Source: TMP-24 sp046348855 (GTDB taxonomy: Bacteria > Pseudomonadota > Alphaproteobacteria > Rhodobacterales > Rhodobacteraceae). From it: a stretch of 64,000 nt of DNA. The notes under the pieces are model-generated. The model searched no databases, had not been told where the DNA came from, and saw only the letters and a program-made list of their open reading frames with translations. Positions 8,546 through 17,091 of the stretch are shown piece after piece. Positions within the stretch are counted from its first letter, which is position 1, and every line of letters begins with the position of its first letter. Location of the stretch: contig JAXMDK010000013.1 in NCBI GenBank assembly GCA_046348855.1, forward strand, positions 66,586-130,585, given 5' to 3'. The position numbers were made by a program, and so were the translations under genes.

Positions 8546-9031
8546 TTGGAAAAGCCCCCCTTCATTCACCCCCTGGCCGACGTCCAGTCGGCGGCCATCG
8601 GTGCCGGAACCCGGGTCTGGCAGTTCGCCATCGTGCTGCCCGGCGCGCGCATCGGCGCCGAGGTCAACATCTGCTCGCACTGCTTCATCGAAAATGACGT
8701 GGTGGTCGGCGACCGGGTGACGATCAAGTCGGGGGTCCAGCTGTGGGACGGCATTCGCATCGACGATGACGTGTTCGTCGGGCCGAACGTTACCTTCACC
8801 AATGACCGCCATCCGCGCAGCAAGGTCTATGACAAGCCGTTCGAGCGGACCGTGGTGGAACGCGGTGCCTCGATCGGCGGCGGTGCGGTGATCCTGCCGG
8901 GAGTGACGATCGGCGCCGGTGCGATGGTCGGAGCGGGCGCAGTGGTCACGCGGTCGGTGCCGCCGAACACCACCGTTGTCGGAAACCCGGCCCGGCCGGT
9001 GGCAGGCACCGGCGGTCGCGCTCAGCGGTAG
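8546..9031 (+). CDS. Left-handed beta-helix (hexapeptide) N-acetyltransferase, FdtC/QdtC-like
   Basis: 161 residues. Repeated hexapeptide units run through the protein (IGAGTRV, IGAEVNI, VVGDRVTI, IGGGAVI, IGAGAMVGAGAVV), ending with the typical VVGNPARPV. The FIHPLADVQSAAIG opening and FTNDRHPRS loop are those of sugar-nucleotide 3-N-acetyltransferases, so it likely acetylates the amino sugar made by the divergent pair, giving dTDP-Fuc3NAc or dTDP-Qui3NAc. The start is TTG with GAGG eight bases upstream. Its 3' end overlaps the convergent sulfotransferase gene by 10 bp. Confidence 0.82.
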   Translation: MEKPPFIHPLADVQSAAIGAGTRVWQFAIVLPGARIGAEVNICSHCFIENDVVVGDRVTIKSGVQLWDGIRIDDDVFVGPNVTFTNDRHPRSKVYDKPFERTVVERGASIGGGAVILPGVTIGAGAMVGAGAVVTRSVPPNTTVVGNPARPVAGTGGRAQR

Positions 9032-9939
9032 CCCCAGGCGGCCATGACCCCGGAAAAGACGTTCTGGACATGATCGATGTCGGCCCTCGTCAGCGTCTTG
9101 GCATAGCTGCCGACCATGTCCTGCGTGGTCGGCTGCAGGTAGAGGGCGGAAAAGAACGGGTCGGACGGGTCGAGCCGCGCGGCGATGGCCTTGGGGTCGG
9201 CGGCGGCTGGGTCGATCCGGTCCGGCTGGCCCAGGAAGGTGCGGACCTTGTCGATCTGGCCGCCGACAAGATCCTCATAGCGGACGAACAGCGTCTTGGC
9301 GCCGCCCTTCTTGCGATGCTTCTGGATGTTGGCGAAATAGGGGAAGATCCAGGTGCAGGCCTTGGCGACGTCCCACTTTTCCTGCTTGCGATCGGACACC
9401 TTCCTGACCGAGGCGATCACGTCGCGCGGGTCGCGGACGATGCAGATCAGCTGGTGCGGCGGCAGGATCTCGGCGAGGTCCTGAAGGTAGAGCGACAGTT
9501 CGGGGTCCTTCAGCACCAGGACGTCGGCGGCGGACTTGCCGCTGAGCCGGCCGGCAAGATCCACCATCTGCGATGTGATCGAGCGGTAGATTGCGGCCAG
9601 GTTGTCGTTGTTGCCGAAATAGGCGGCGAAACGTTTTGGTTCGCCATAGTGCCGGGTCTGGCTGTAAAGCGCGATCTGCTGGGTCAGCATCGTGCATTCC
9701 GGCAGGAAGCCCGCCCAGCCGGGCCGGTCGCATATTTCGCGGTTCAGCCAGGTCGTGCCGCTGCGCGGCGGCCCGGCCAGCAACACCAGCGGCGCGGGGC
9801 CGGTCGTCGGCATCGGGTCGGTCGTTGGCACCGGGACGGGTTGCCAGTTCATGCTGGTCTGGTCATGGCTGGAATCCCCGGGCCGGCCTGCGCGGCCCTT
9901 GATCTTGGCGATAAGGTTCTGGATGCGATCCTTTGGCAC
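9022..9939 (-). CDS. PAPS-dependent sulfotransferase domain protein
   Basis: 305 residues from the GTG at 9939, which has AGGG six bases upstream; an ATG at 10011 in the same frame lacks a Shine-Dalgarno sequence. The 5'-phosphosulfate loop is GPPRSGTTWL (about 56-65) and the 3'-phosphate motif is IVRDPRDVIASV (about 168-178), the two binding sites for PAPS. No signal peptide is seen, so it is cytosolic. In this cluster it probably sulfates a surface glycan or glycolipid precursor. The acceptor is not predictable. Confidence 0.8.
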   Translation of the reverse strand: MPKDRIQNLIAKIKGRAGRPGDSSHDQTSMNWQPVPVPTTDPMPTTGPAPLVLLAGPPRSGTTWLNREICDRPGWAGFLPECTMLTQQIALYSQTRHYGEPKRFAAYFGNNDNLAAIYRSITSQMVDLAGRLSGKSAADVLVLKDPELSLYLQDLAEILPPHQLICIVRDPRDVIASVRKVSDRKQEKWDVAKACTWIFPYFANIQKHRKKGGAKTLFVRYEDLVGGQIDKVRTFLGQPDRIDPAAADPKAIAARLDPSDPFFSALYLQPTTQDMVGSYAKTLTRADIDHVQNVFSGVMAAWGYR

Positions 9940-10305
9940 TGTTCGCCCTGCTCTAGAAGGCCCCCGGGCAAGGCGCTGCGGTCCATGCGCGGCTTCTTGC
10001 TGACTGTTCATCTGCTACAACATGGCCAAAGTCGGTTCAACGAGCATTTTTGGCCCACTCCATGCGGGATTTTCGCGCCGACCAGCGGAGCGCCCGCGGC
10101 GATGCGGCGCAATCGGGCGGGTTCGGCGCATCGGCACCGTTCCGCCGACCGCCGGACCGGACCGGCCGAATGCCGCCGCCACGGCCAGGTTGCCGCCCGC
10201 GCTGCCCACCGCTATAGACGACCGCAAGGCCTAGCCGGTGCCCCGCGACGCCGCGCGGGGCGACCGGGAAATGATAACGCGGACGCGACGGATCAGGTGC
10301 ACGCG
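9940..10305. other. 366-bp divergent spacer between sulfotransferase and GT2 genes
   Basis: I see no convincing gene here. It contains the alternative upstream ATG (10011) of the sulfotransferase and several frames open only because of GC content. No tRNA, terminator or clear operator was recognised. Promoters for both divergent genes must lie here. Confidence 0.5.
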
Positions 10306-11250
10306 ATGGGCTTCAAATACTCGGTCGTGATGATGACCTACAACCAGCAGGAATTTGTCGGGGAGGCCATTTCGGCAATTCTCGCGCAGGAGTGCGCGCC
10401 GCTGGAAATCCTGATTTCCGATGATTGTTCGACGGATGAAACCTGGTCCAGAATTGATGAATCCGTGCGCGGTTATTCGGGTCCACACCGGGTCATTCTT
10501 AATAGGAACCCGATGAACATGGGAATTACAGCGCATCTCAATGCCTGTTTCCGCAAATGTTCGGGCGAACTTGTTATTGCCGCGTCGGGCGACGATGTTT
10601 CAATGCCGGGGCGAATTGCCCGGATCATCGCGGCCCACCAGAAGGACCGCCCGCTGCTGATCCATTCCCGCGTCGACAGCGCCACCCTGAACGGCGGGGT
10701 GCGTGATCCCCGGTTCGACAGGATCGGCCTGTTGCGCCGTCCGCGGCTTGAACAAATCGCCACCTCGATGTCGCTTTATATCGGCGCCACCGCGGCTTGG
10801 GACCGCGAGATCGTCACCAAATATGGCGATCTGCCCGAACGCGACTGCTATGAAGACCTGATCTTCGGGTTTCGCGCGGCGTTGGAGGGGCGGGTTGCGT
10901 TCATTGACGAGGAACTGGTGCAGTATCGGGTCGGGCACGGGGTCAGCACGCTCCGCCGCGAAGGATTTTCGCGGCAGGACTGGTCGCGCGACCGCCGCAA
11001 GGACCTGCGCCGGACGCTGACGGTGCTGGGCGAACGGTTGCGCAATGCCCGCACCTTCGGCCTGGACGACCGGCATTCGGTGACCATTGCGATCCGGCGG
11101 GCGCTGGCGCTGGCCCAGGCCCGGCTGAACCTGCACGAAGCCCGCGCCGATCGCCGGCCCGTTCCCGGCCTGGCGCGGGGCGCGACCTATCTCCGCGCCC
11201 TGCTCGGCGAACTGTTCAGCTATCGCAACGCCCGCCGGCGCAGCCTGTAA
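10306..11250 (+). CDS. Glycosyltransferase family 2 protein
   Basis: 314 residues from the ATG at 10306, with AGG eight bases upstream. GT-A fold motifs are clear: YSVVMMTYNQQEFV at the N-terminus, the nucleotide-binding ISDDCSTDETW, and the metal-binding ASGDDVSM. The later ERDCYEDLIFGFRAAL block is the usual acceptor-side motif and suggests a polysaccharide-assembling transferase. The segment from about 10440 to 10620 is noticeably more AT-rich than the surrounding sequence, like the ketoisomerase gene. It is the last member of the surface-sugar island. Confidence 0.85.
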   Translation: MGFKYSVVMMTYNQQEFVGEAISAILAQECAPLEILISDDCSTDETWSRIDESVRGYSGPHRVILNRNPMNMGITAHLNACFRKCSGELVIAASGDDVSMPGRIARIIAAHQKDRPLLIHSRVDSATLNGGVRDPRFDRIGLLRRPRLEQIATSMSLYIGATAAWDREIVTKYGDLPERDCYEDLIFGFRAALEGRVAFIDEELVQYRVGHGVSTLRREGFSRQDWSRDRRKDLRRTLTVLGERLRNARTFGLDDRHSVTIAIRRALALAQARLNLHEARADRRPVPGLARGATYLRALLGELFSYRNARRRSL

Positions 11251-11377
11251 GGGGCGATCACGCGGGGCTTGCCTCGCGGGCGGGGATCGGGGGTATGATC
11301 CGCCGGCCGCCTGTGCTGCCCGTCCGCGCCTCTCGGTGTGCCGCGCTGGGCAAGCCGTCGAAAAAGGGGAATGTGAC

Positions 11378-12823
11378 ATGCGCGTCGATCTATTGATCAA
11401 CGGGGTTGCGGTCGGGGCAACGGGTGGGCGCAGCTTCGACCGGCTCGATCCGGTGACGGGCGCTCTGGCCAGTCGGGCTGCGGCGGCCTCGGTCGGCGAT
11501 GCGTTGACCGCCGTTGATGCCGCTGCGGCCGCCTTTCCGGGCTGGGCAGCGACCGGCCCCCAAGAGCGGCGCCGGCTTCTGAACCGCGCTGCCGAGGTGA
11601 TGGAGGCGCGGACCGAGGATTTCATCGCCGCGGCGATGGCCGAGACCGGCGCCACCGGCCCCTGGATCGGCTTCAACGTGGCGCTGGCCGCCAACATGAT
11701 CCGCGAGGCGGCGGCGCTGGTGACGCAGGTGGGCGGCGAGGTCATTCCGGCCGACAAGCCCGCGACGCTGGCGATGGCGGTGGCGCGGCCGAAGGGCGTC
11801 TGCCTGGGGATCGCGCCATGGAACGCGCCGGTGATCCTCGGCACGCGGGCGGTGGCGATGCCGGTTGCCTGCGGCAATACCGTGGTGCTGAAGTCGTCCG
11901 AGCAATGCCCGGCCACCCATCGCCTGATCGGCCAATGCTTTGCCGAGGCCGGTCTGCCGCCGGGGGTGGTCAACGTCATCTCGAACGCGCCCGACGACGC
12001 GGCCGAGGTGGTCGAAGCGCTGATCGCGGCGCCGGCTGTGCGCCACGTCAGCTTCACCGGGTCCAGCCGCGTCGGCCGGATCATCGGGCGGCTGGCTGGC
12101 GCGGCCTTGAAGCCGATGCTGCTGGAACTGGGCGGCAAGGCGCCCTTCGTGGTCCTGGGCGATGCCGACATCGAGGCGGCGGTGAATGCGGCGATCTTCA
12201 GCTCTTTCCTGAACCAGGGTCAGATCTGCATGTCGGCCGAACGGCTGATCGTCGATGAAAGGGTGGCCGACGCCTTTGCCGCGCGGTTGGCGGCACGGGC
12301 CGCCGCGCTGCCGGCCGGCGACCCGCGCGGCCCGGTGGTGCTGGGCGGCCTGTGCCTGCCCGGCGCGGGCGAACGGATGGAGGCGCTGGTCGCCGATGCG
12401 GTCGCCAGGGGCGGCAAGGTCCTGTGTGGCGGCACCCGGCAGGGCGCGGTGATGGCGGCGACGGTCATCGACCATGTGACGCCCGCGATGCGGATCTACG
12501 CAGAGGAAAGCTTCGGCCCGGTCAAGCCGATCATCCGCGTCAAGGACGCCGACGAGGCGGTGCGGGTCGCCAACGATACCGAATATGGCCTGTCGGCGGC
12601 GGTGTTCGGCCGCGATGTGCGCCGCGCCATGGCGGTGGCGGGCCGTATCGACAGCGGCATCTGCCATGTCAACGGGCCGACCGTCGCCGACGAGCCGCAG
12701 ATGCCGTTCGGCGGCGTCAAGGATTCAGGCTTTGGCCGGTTCGGCGGCCGCGCCGCCATCGCCGAATTCACCGACCTGCGCTGGATCACGCTCGAGGACC
12801 CGGACCAGCACTATCCGTTCTGA
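11378..12823 (+). CDS. NAD(P)-dependent aldehyde dehydrogenase (salicylaldehyde/vanillin dehydrogenase-like)
   Basis: 481 residues. The ALDH catalytic set is complete: Asn149 in IAPWNAP, Glu250 in LLELGGKAPF and the nucleophile Cys284 in NQGQICMS; FTGSSRVG is the NAD-binding turn. The C-terminal region SGICHVNGPTV and PQMPFGGVKDSGFGRFGG is the signature of the aromatic-aldehyde (vanillin, salicylaldehyde, benzaldehyde) dehydrogenase branch. The start ATG is preceded by AAGGGGA. It stands alone between the surface-sugar genes and a convergent FMN reductase, so the physiological aldehyde is unknown. Confidence 0.88.
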   Translation: MRVDLLINGVAVGATGGRSFDRLDPVTGALASRAAAASVGDALTAVDAAAAAFPGWAATGPQERRRLLNRAAEVMEARTEDFIAAAMAETGATGPWIGFNVALAANMIREAAALVTQVGGEVIPADKPATLAMAVARPKGVCLGIAPWNAPVILGTRAVAMPVACGNTVVLKSSEQCPATHRLIGQCFAEAGLPPGVVNVISNAPDDAAEVVEALIAAPAVRHVSFTGSSRVGRIIGRLAGAALKPMLLELGGKAPFVVLGDADIEAAVNAAIFSSFLNQGQICMSAERLIVDERVADAFAARLAARAAALPAGDPRGPVVLGGLCLPGAGERMEALVADAVARGGKVLCGGTRQGAVMAATVIDHVTPAMRIYAEESFGPVKPIIRVKDADEAVRVANDTEYGLSAAVFGRDVRRAMAVAGRIDSGICHVNGPTVADEPQMPFGGVKDSGFGRFGGRAAIAEFTDLRWITLEDPDQHYPF

Positions 12824-12841
12824 GGCAGGTCCGCTCGCCGG

Positions 12842-13414
12842 TCAGGTGGTTCGCGGAAAGACCGTCATCACCCGGCCGATGAAGCTGGCGAATTCCTTCA
12901 TGTAGTTGCGCAGGAAGTCCTCGGTGGTCTGGGCGCTGACCCGGCCGTCGTCGGTGATGAGGTCGGGGGTGAACTGGATATAGGCCTCGATGGCGTTCAT
13001 CATCGGCGAGTTGCAGAAGCTGAGGATCGTCTTCAGGTGTTGCTGGCCGACAGCGGTGCCGATCGCGCCGGGCGAGGTGCCGATGATCGCCGATGGCTTG
13101 CGGGTGAAGGAATTCTTGCCATAGGGGCGGCTGGCCCAGTCGATGGCGTTCTTCAGCCCGCCGGGGATCGAGCGGTTGTATTCGGGCGTCACGAACAGGA
13201 CGGCGTCAACCTCGGCGATCGCCGCCTTGAAGTCCTTGGCCACGGCGGGATAGTCGGCGTCGTAGTCGTAGCTGTAAAGCGGCAGGTCGCCGAAGGGAAT
13301 CTCGCGCATTTCCAGCTCGGGCGGCGCGAGACGGACCAAGGCCTTTGCCAGCTTGCGGTTGATCGACGCCTTGGCGAGGCTGCCGACGAAATAGCCGACC
13401 TTGTAGTTGGGCAT
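12842..13414 (-). CDS. NADPH-dependent FMN reductase / quinone reductase-like flavoprotein
   Basis: 190 residues with a flavodoxin-like fold. The phosphate-binding loop is GSLAKASINRKLA near the N-terminus and the isoalloxazine contact is TPEYNRSIPGGLKNAIDW mid-protein, both diagnostic of the ChrR/SsuE-like NADPH:FMN or chromate/quinone reductase family. The start at 13414 has AGGAGGG five bases upstream. It converges on the aldehyde dehydrogenase. A role in two-electron quinone or xenobiotic reduction is likely, but no substrate is indicated. Confidence 0.85.
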   Translation of the reverse strand: MPNYKVGYFVGSLAKASINRKLAKALVRLAPPELEMREIPFGDLPLYSYDYDADYPAVAKDFKAAIAEVDAVLFVTPEYNRSIPGGLKNAIDWASRPYGKNSFTRKPSAIIGTSPGAIGTAVGQQHLKTILSFCNSPMMNAIEAYIQFTPDLITDDGRVSAQTTEDFLRNYMKEFASFIGRVMTVFPRTT

Positions 13415-13495
13415 CGGACCCTCCTGTCCTGATTGACGGTGCAGCGCTCCCGTCATCAGGATAGCAGGCGGATCCGGGTGCGCCAACCGGGCAGG

Positions 13496-14623
13496 TCAGG
13501 CGGTGGCGGCCTCGGGCAACAGGCGGCCGTACTGGCGCATGACCTCCTGCAGCGCCCGGTGCGGCAGGGCGCGGACGGTCAGCCCGGCGGGTTTCACCGT
13601 GGTCATGTCGCGCGCCGCAACCATGGCGTTGACCACCGATTCCTCGATCGACTGGACGGCGGCTTCGTAGACGGTGTCCAGAAGGTCGTCGTTGAGCGTC
13701 TGGCGCGTGCCGATGGCCGGCGCAAAGGCGGGCACGGCCATGTGGTTGGCGGTGCTGAAGGCCAGGAAGATGTCGCCCGAGTTGTTGCCGCCGGGGCTGC
13801 CGCCGCGGCCGATGCCGATCGAGCCGCGCTTGGCCAGGCGGCGCAGCTGGTCGGGGCTCAGCGGCAGGTCGGTGGCCAGGGTCACGATGATCGAGCCCTG
13901 TTCCTTGTCGATGGCGAGCAGCCGGTCCTCGGTCAGGTGGCGGCCGACCGGCGCGCCAAGGATGGTCAGCCAGTCGCGCCGCCCGTGGTTGGCCTGCACC
14001 AGGCAGCCCAGGTGGAACACTTGGCCGTCGATCTCGATCCGGCGCGAGGCGGTGCCGGTGCCGCCCTTGTATTCGTAGCAGATCATCCCGGTGCCGCCGC
14101 CGACGTTGCCTTCGGGGACCGGGCCGGCCTTGGCGCCGCGCAGCGCGGCAAGCGCGTGGTCGGGCGTCACATGCAGGGCGTTGATGTCGTTCAGGACGCC
14201 GTCATAGGTTTCGGCGACCACCGGCATCGCCCACATGTGGTTGTCGCGCCAGATGTCGCCATAGGTTTCGATCATCCATTGCACCGCCCCGTGATGAGCG
14301 GCGCCGATCGCGTGGGTGTTGGTGATGCAGATCGGCCCGACGAAATAGCCCGCGTCGTTGACCCAGTGCATGCCGGTCATTTCGCCGTTGCCGTTCAGCG
14401 CGTGGAAACCCGCCCAGACCGGGCGCGGGGTGCGGTCGTGACCAACCGGCAGGATGGCAGTGACCCCGGTGCGGGCCGGGCCCTTGCCTTGCGCGCCGGG
14501 GGGGCCGGCATGGTCCAGCGTGGTGGTGCCGACCAGCACGCCGGGCACGTCGGTCAGCGCATTCAGGGGGCCGGGGGTGCCGGGGAAGGGCAGGCCGAGA
14601 TCGCGGGCGCGGATAGGGGGCAT
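13496..14623 (-). CDS. P1 family (DmpA-type) self-processing aminopeptidase
   Basis: 375 residues. DmpA/BapA-type Ntn hydrolases cleave themselves before a conserved serine; here that is the Asn281-Ser282 junction in GGNNSGDIFLAFS. The N-terminal VGVTTL-like start (VLVGTTTLDHAG), GPICITNTHAIGAAHHGAV and GGGTGMICYEYKGGTGTASR match the family. Known members act on D- or beta-amino acid amides and peptides. It begins 4 bases after the end of the fused ATPase gene of a peptide-type ABC importer, so it is the terminal gene of that operon and probably hydrolyses the imported compound. Confidence 0.88.
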   Translation of the reverse strand: MPPIRARDLGLPFPGTPGPLNALTDVPGVLVGTTTLDHAGPPGAQGKGPARTGVTAILPVGHDRTPRPVWAGFHALNGNGEMTGMHWVNDAGYFVGPICITNTHAIGAAHHGAVQWMIETYGDIWRDNHMWAMPVVAETYDGVLNDINALHVTPDHALAALRGAKAGPVPEGNVGGGTGMICYEYKGGTGTASRRIEIDGQVFHLGCLVQANHGRRDWLTILGAPVGRHLTEDRLLAIDKEQGSIIVTLATDLPLSPDQLRRLAKRGSIGIGRGGSPGGNNSGDIFLAFSTANHMAVPAFAPAIGTRQTLNDDLLDTVYEAAVQSIEESVVNAMVAARDMTTVKPAGLTVRALPHRALQEVMRQYGRLLPEAATA

Positions 14624-14627
14624 GGTG

Positions 14628-16247
14628 TCACTCTTTGGTCAGGGGCACGGAAATCTTCGGCACGGCGGCCAGAAGTGCGCGGGTGTAATCGGTCTGGGGA
14701 TGGTCAAGCACGTCGGCTGTCGAACCCTGTTCGACGATCTTGCCGTGGCGCATGACGGCGACGGTTTCGCACAGATAGCGCACCACGGCGAGATCGTGCG
14801 AGATCAGGACCAGCGTCAGGCCGAGGTCGCGCTGGAGGGTGCGGAACAGTGCGAGGATCTGGGCCTGGATCGACACGTCCAGCGCCGAGGTCACTTCGTC
14901 GGCGATCAGTATCTGCGGCGACATGGCCAGTGCCCTGGCGATGCCGACGCGCTGGCGCTGGCCGCCCGACAGCTGGCCTGGGCGGCGTTTCAGCAGCAAC
15001 CGGGGCAGTTCGACCTTGCGCATCAGCTCGTCAAGCCGCGCCGGGATTTCCGATGGGACGCACAGCCGATGGGCGATGAACGGCTCGGCCAGCGTCTGTT
15101 CCAGCGTATAGGCCGGATTGAGCGACAGGAACGGGTCCTGGAACGCCATCTGCACCAGGCGCGGGCGATCCTGCGACCGTCCGGCCCCGGAAATCTCGAT
15201 CGTGCCCCCGTCTGGGTGAACCAGCCCGACGATGGCGCGGGCGAGCGTGCTTTTGCCCGAACCGGATTCACCGACGATGCCGATCGAGCCGCCCTTGGGG
15301 ACCGCCAGGCTGACGTTGTCGACGGCGCGCACCACGGTTTTCGGCGCCCGGGTCAGCCAGCCGGTCAGCGACCGGGGATGGGCGAAGCTGACCGACAGGT
15401 CGGCGACGTCGAGCATCTTCTGCGCCGGTTCGCGCGGCGGGGTCCGGTCGGGGCGCGGCAGCAGCGAGGGCTGGGCGCGGATCAGGTTGCGGGTATAGTC
15501 GTGGTGCGGATCGCGCAGGATGCGTTCGGTCGTGCCTTCCTCGACCACACGGCCATCCTTCATCACCACGATGCGGTCGCACATTTCGCTGATGACGCCC
15601 AGGTCGTGCGACACCAGGATCAGGGTCAGCCCGCGGCTTTGGCGGATTTCGCGGATCAGCGACAGGATCTGCGCCTGCACCGTCACGTCCAGCGCGGTGG
15701 TCGGCTCGTCGGCGATCAGGAGTGCGGGTTCGCAGGCAAGCGCGGCCGCGATCATCACCCGCTGGCGCATGCCGCCCGACAGTTCGTGCGGATAGGCGTT
15801 GGCGCGGCGGGCCGGATCGACGATCTGCATCGCGTCCAGCAGTTCGACCGCCTTCCTCGACGCTGCCGCGGCGGGCAGGCCCTTGTGGGCCACCAGCCCC
15901 TCGGCCACCTGTTCGCCGACCTTCATGATCGGATCGAGATGGGTCGAGGGGTTCTGGAAGATCATCGCCGCCTTTTCGCCGCGATAGTGGGCCAGTTCGC
16001 CTTCGGACATGTCCAGGACGTTCTGGCCTTCGTGCAGGATGCGCCCCCCGGTCACGCGGGCGTTGGCGGCAAACAGTTGCAGGATGGCACGGCACACCAC
16101 CGACTTGCCCGACCCGGATTCGCCGACAATGCCCAGGGCCTCGCCACGCCGGACCGCGAACGAGACGTCGTTGACGGCATTGACCGGACCGTGGGCCGTG
16201 TCGAAGCTGACCGACAGGTTTTCGACGGAAACGAGGGTATCGGTCAT
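14628..16247 (-). CDS. Peptide/nickel-type ABC transporter ATPase, fused DppD-DppF
   Basis: 539 residues, two complete ABC modules in one chain. Module 1 has Walker A GESGSGKS (42-49), LSGGMRQR and ADEPTTALDV; module 2 has a second GESGSGKST, LSGGQRQRVGIARAL and ADEVTSALDV, each followed by a switch histidine (SHDL). Each module ends with the oligopeptide-transporter type tail (HDYTRNLI and TDYTRALL). In many bacteria these two ATPases are separate genes. It starts two bases from the end of the downstream permease gene in the same operon and powers import through the two permeases. Confidence 0.92.
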   Translation of the reverse strand: MTDTLVSVENLSVSFDTAHGPVNAVNDVSFAVRRGEALGIVGESGSGKSVVCRAILQLFAANARVTGGRILHEGQNVLDMSEGELAHYRGEKAAMIFQNPSTHLDPIMKVGEQVAEGLVAHKGLPAAAASRKAVELLDAMQIVDPARRANAYPHELSGGMRQRVMIAAALACEPALLIADEPTTALDVTVQAQILSLIREIRQSRGLTLILVSHDLGVISEMCDRIVVMKDGRVVEEGTTERILRDPHHDYTRNLIRAQPSLLPRPDRTPPREPAQKMLDVADLSVSFAHPRSLTGWLTRAPKTVVRAVDNVSLAVPKGGSIGIVGESGSGKSTLARAIVGLVHPDGGTIEISGAGRSQDRPRLVQMAFQDPFLSLNPAYTLEQTLAEPFIAHRLCVPSEIPARLDELMRKVELPRLLLKRRPGQLSGGQRQRVGIARALAMSPQILIADEVTSALDVSIQAQILALFRTLQRDLGLTLVLISHDLAVVRYLCETVAVMRHGKIVEQGSTADVLDHPQTDYTRALLAAVPKISVPLTKE

Positions 16248-16249
16248 CG

Positions 16250-17089
16250 TCAGCCGTCCTTGTCGAGGATATGCGCCAGCCCGTCGGCGATCAGCGACAG
16301 GCCGAAGGCCAGGGTGCACAGGGCGAGGCCGGGGAAGATCGAGATCCACCAGGCGCTGGCCAGGTAGTTGCGGCCTTCGGCGATCATCACGCCCCATTCC
16401 GGCACGGGCGGCTGCACGCCCAGCCCGAGAAAGCCCAGCGACGAACCCAGCACGATGGTCAGGACCGCATCGGTCATCACGAACACGCTGGACGGGACGA
16501 TGGCGTTGGGCAGGACGTGGCGCAGCATGATCCTGCCGTTCGACAGGCCCAGCACCCGCCCCGCCGCGACGAAGTCGGCGTTGGCCAGCACCAGCGTCTC
16601 GCTGCGCACCAGGCGGGCATAGGTGACCCAGTTCACCACCGTGAGCGAGATGATGTAGCTTTTCAGCCCCGGCCCGAGGATCGCGACGATGGCAATGACC
16701 AGCACGAAATAGGGAAACGAGATGGTGACATCCAGAATGCGCATCAGGATCGTGTCGAGCCAGCGCCCATAGTAGCCGGAAACAAGGCCGATGATCGTGC
16801 CGATGATGAAGGGCCCGATGATCCCGGCCACCGCCATCAAAAGGTCAACCCGCGCCCCGAAGAGGACGCGCGCCAGCACGTCGCGGCCGATCGAGTCGGT
16901 GCCCAGCAGGTGCGCGGCACTCGGGGCACGAAGTGCATTGGCGGAATCGATGGCGATGGGATCGTAGTCCGAGATCACCGGGGCCAGCGCCGCCGCCGCG
17001 ATCCAGGCCAGGGTGATCGCCAGCCCGATGGTCAGCGAAGCCGGGGCGGTTCGCCGGAACCAGCCCATGACGGGAAGAACAGCCTGCAT
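16250..17089 (-). CDS. ABC transporter permease, DppC-like
   Basis: 279 residues from the ATG at 17089. A GTG six bases further upstream overlaps the previous stop, but AGGA lies seven bases before the ATG and only one before the GTG, so the ATG is preferred. There are about six membrane segments, the OppC-type N-terminal cytoplasmic stretch and the EAA loop near RVLGLSNGRIMLRHVLPNAI. It pairs with the DppB-like permease to form the import channel. Confidence 0.9.
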   Translation of the reverse strand: MQAVLPVMGWFRRTAPASLTIGLAITLAWIAAAALAPVISDYDPIAIDSANALRAPSAAHLLGTDSIGRDVLARVLFGARVDLLMAVAGIIGPFIIGTIIGLVSGYYGRWLDTILMRILDVTISFPYFVLVIAIVAILGPGLKSYIISLTVVNWVTYARLVRSETLVLANADFVAAGRVLGLSNGRIMLRHVLPNAIVPSSVFVMTDAVLTIVLGSSLGFLGLGVQPPVPEWGVMIAEGRNYLASAWWISIFPGLALCTLAFGLSLIADGLAHILDKDG

Positions 17090-17091
17090 CG

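Noticed and set aside
9070..10305. Long upstream extension of the GT2 frame across the sulfotransferase gene
   Set aside because: It is antisense to clear PAPS motifs; the GT2 fold begins at the ATG at 10306.
11378..12823. Aldehyde dehydrogenase as the alpha-ketoglutarate semialdehyde dehydrogenase of the hydroxyproline pathway
   Set aside because: It lies 6 kb away behind a polysaccharide island and its C-terminal signature belongs to the aromatic-aldehyde branch.
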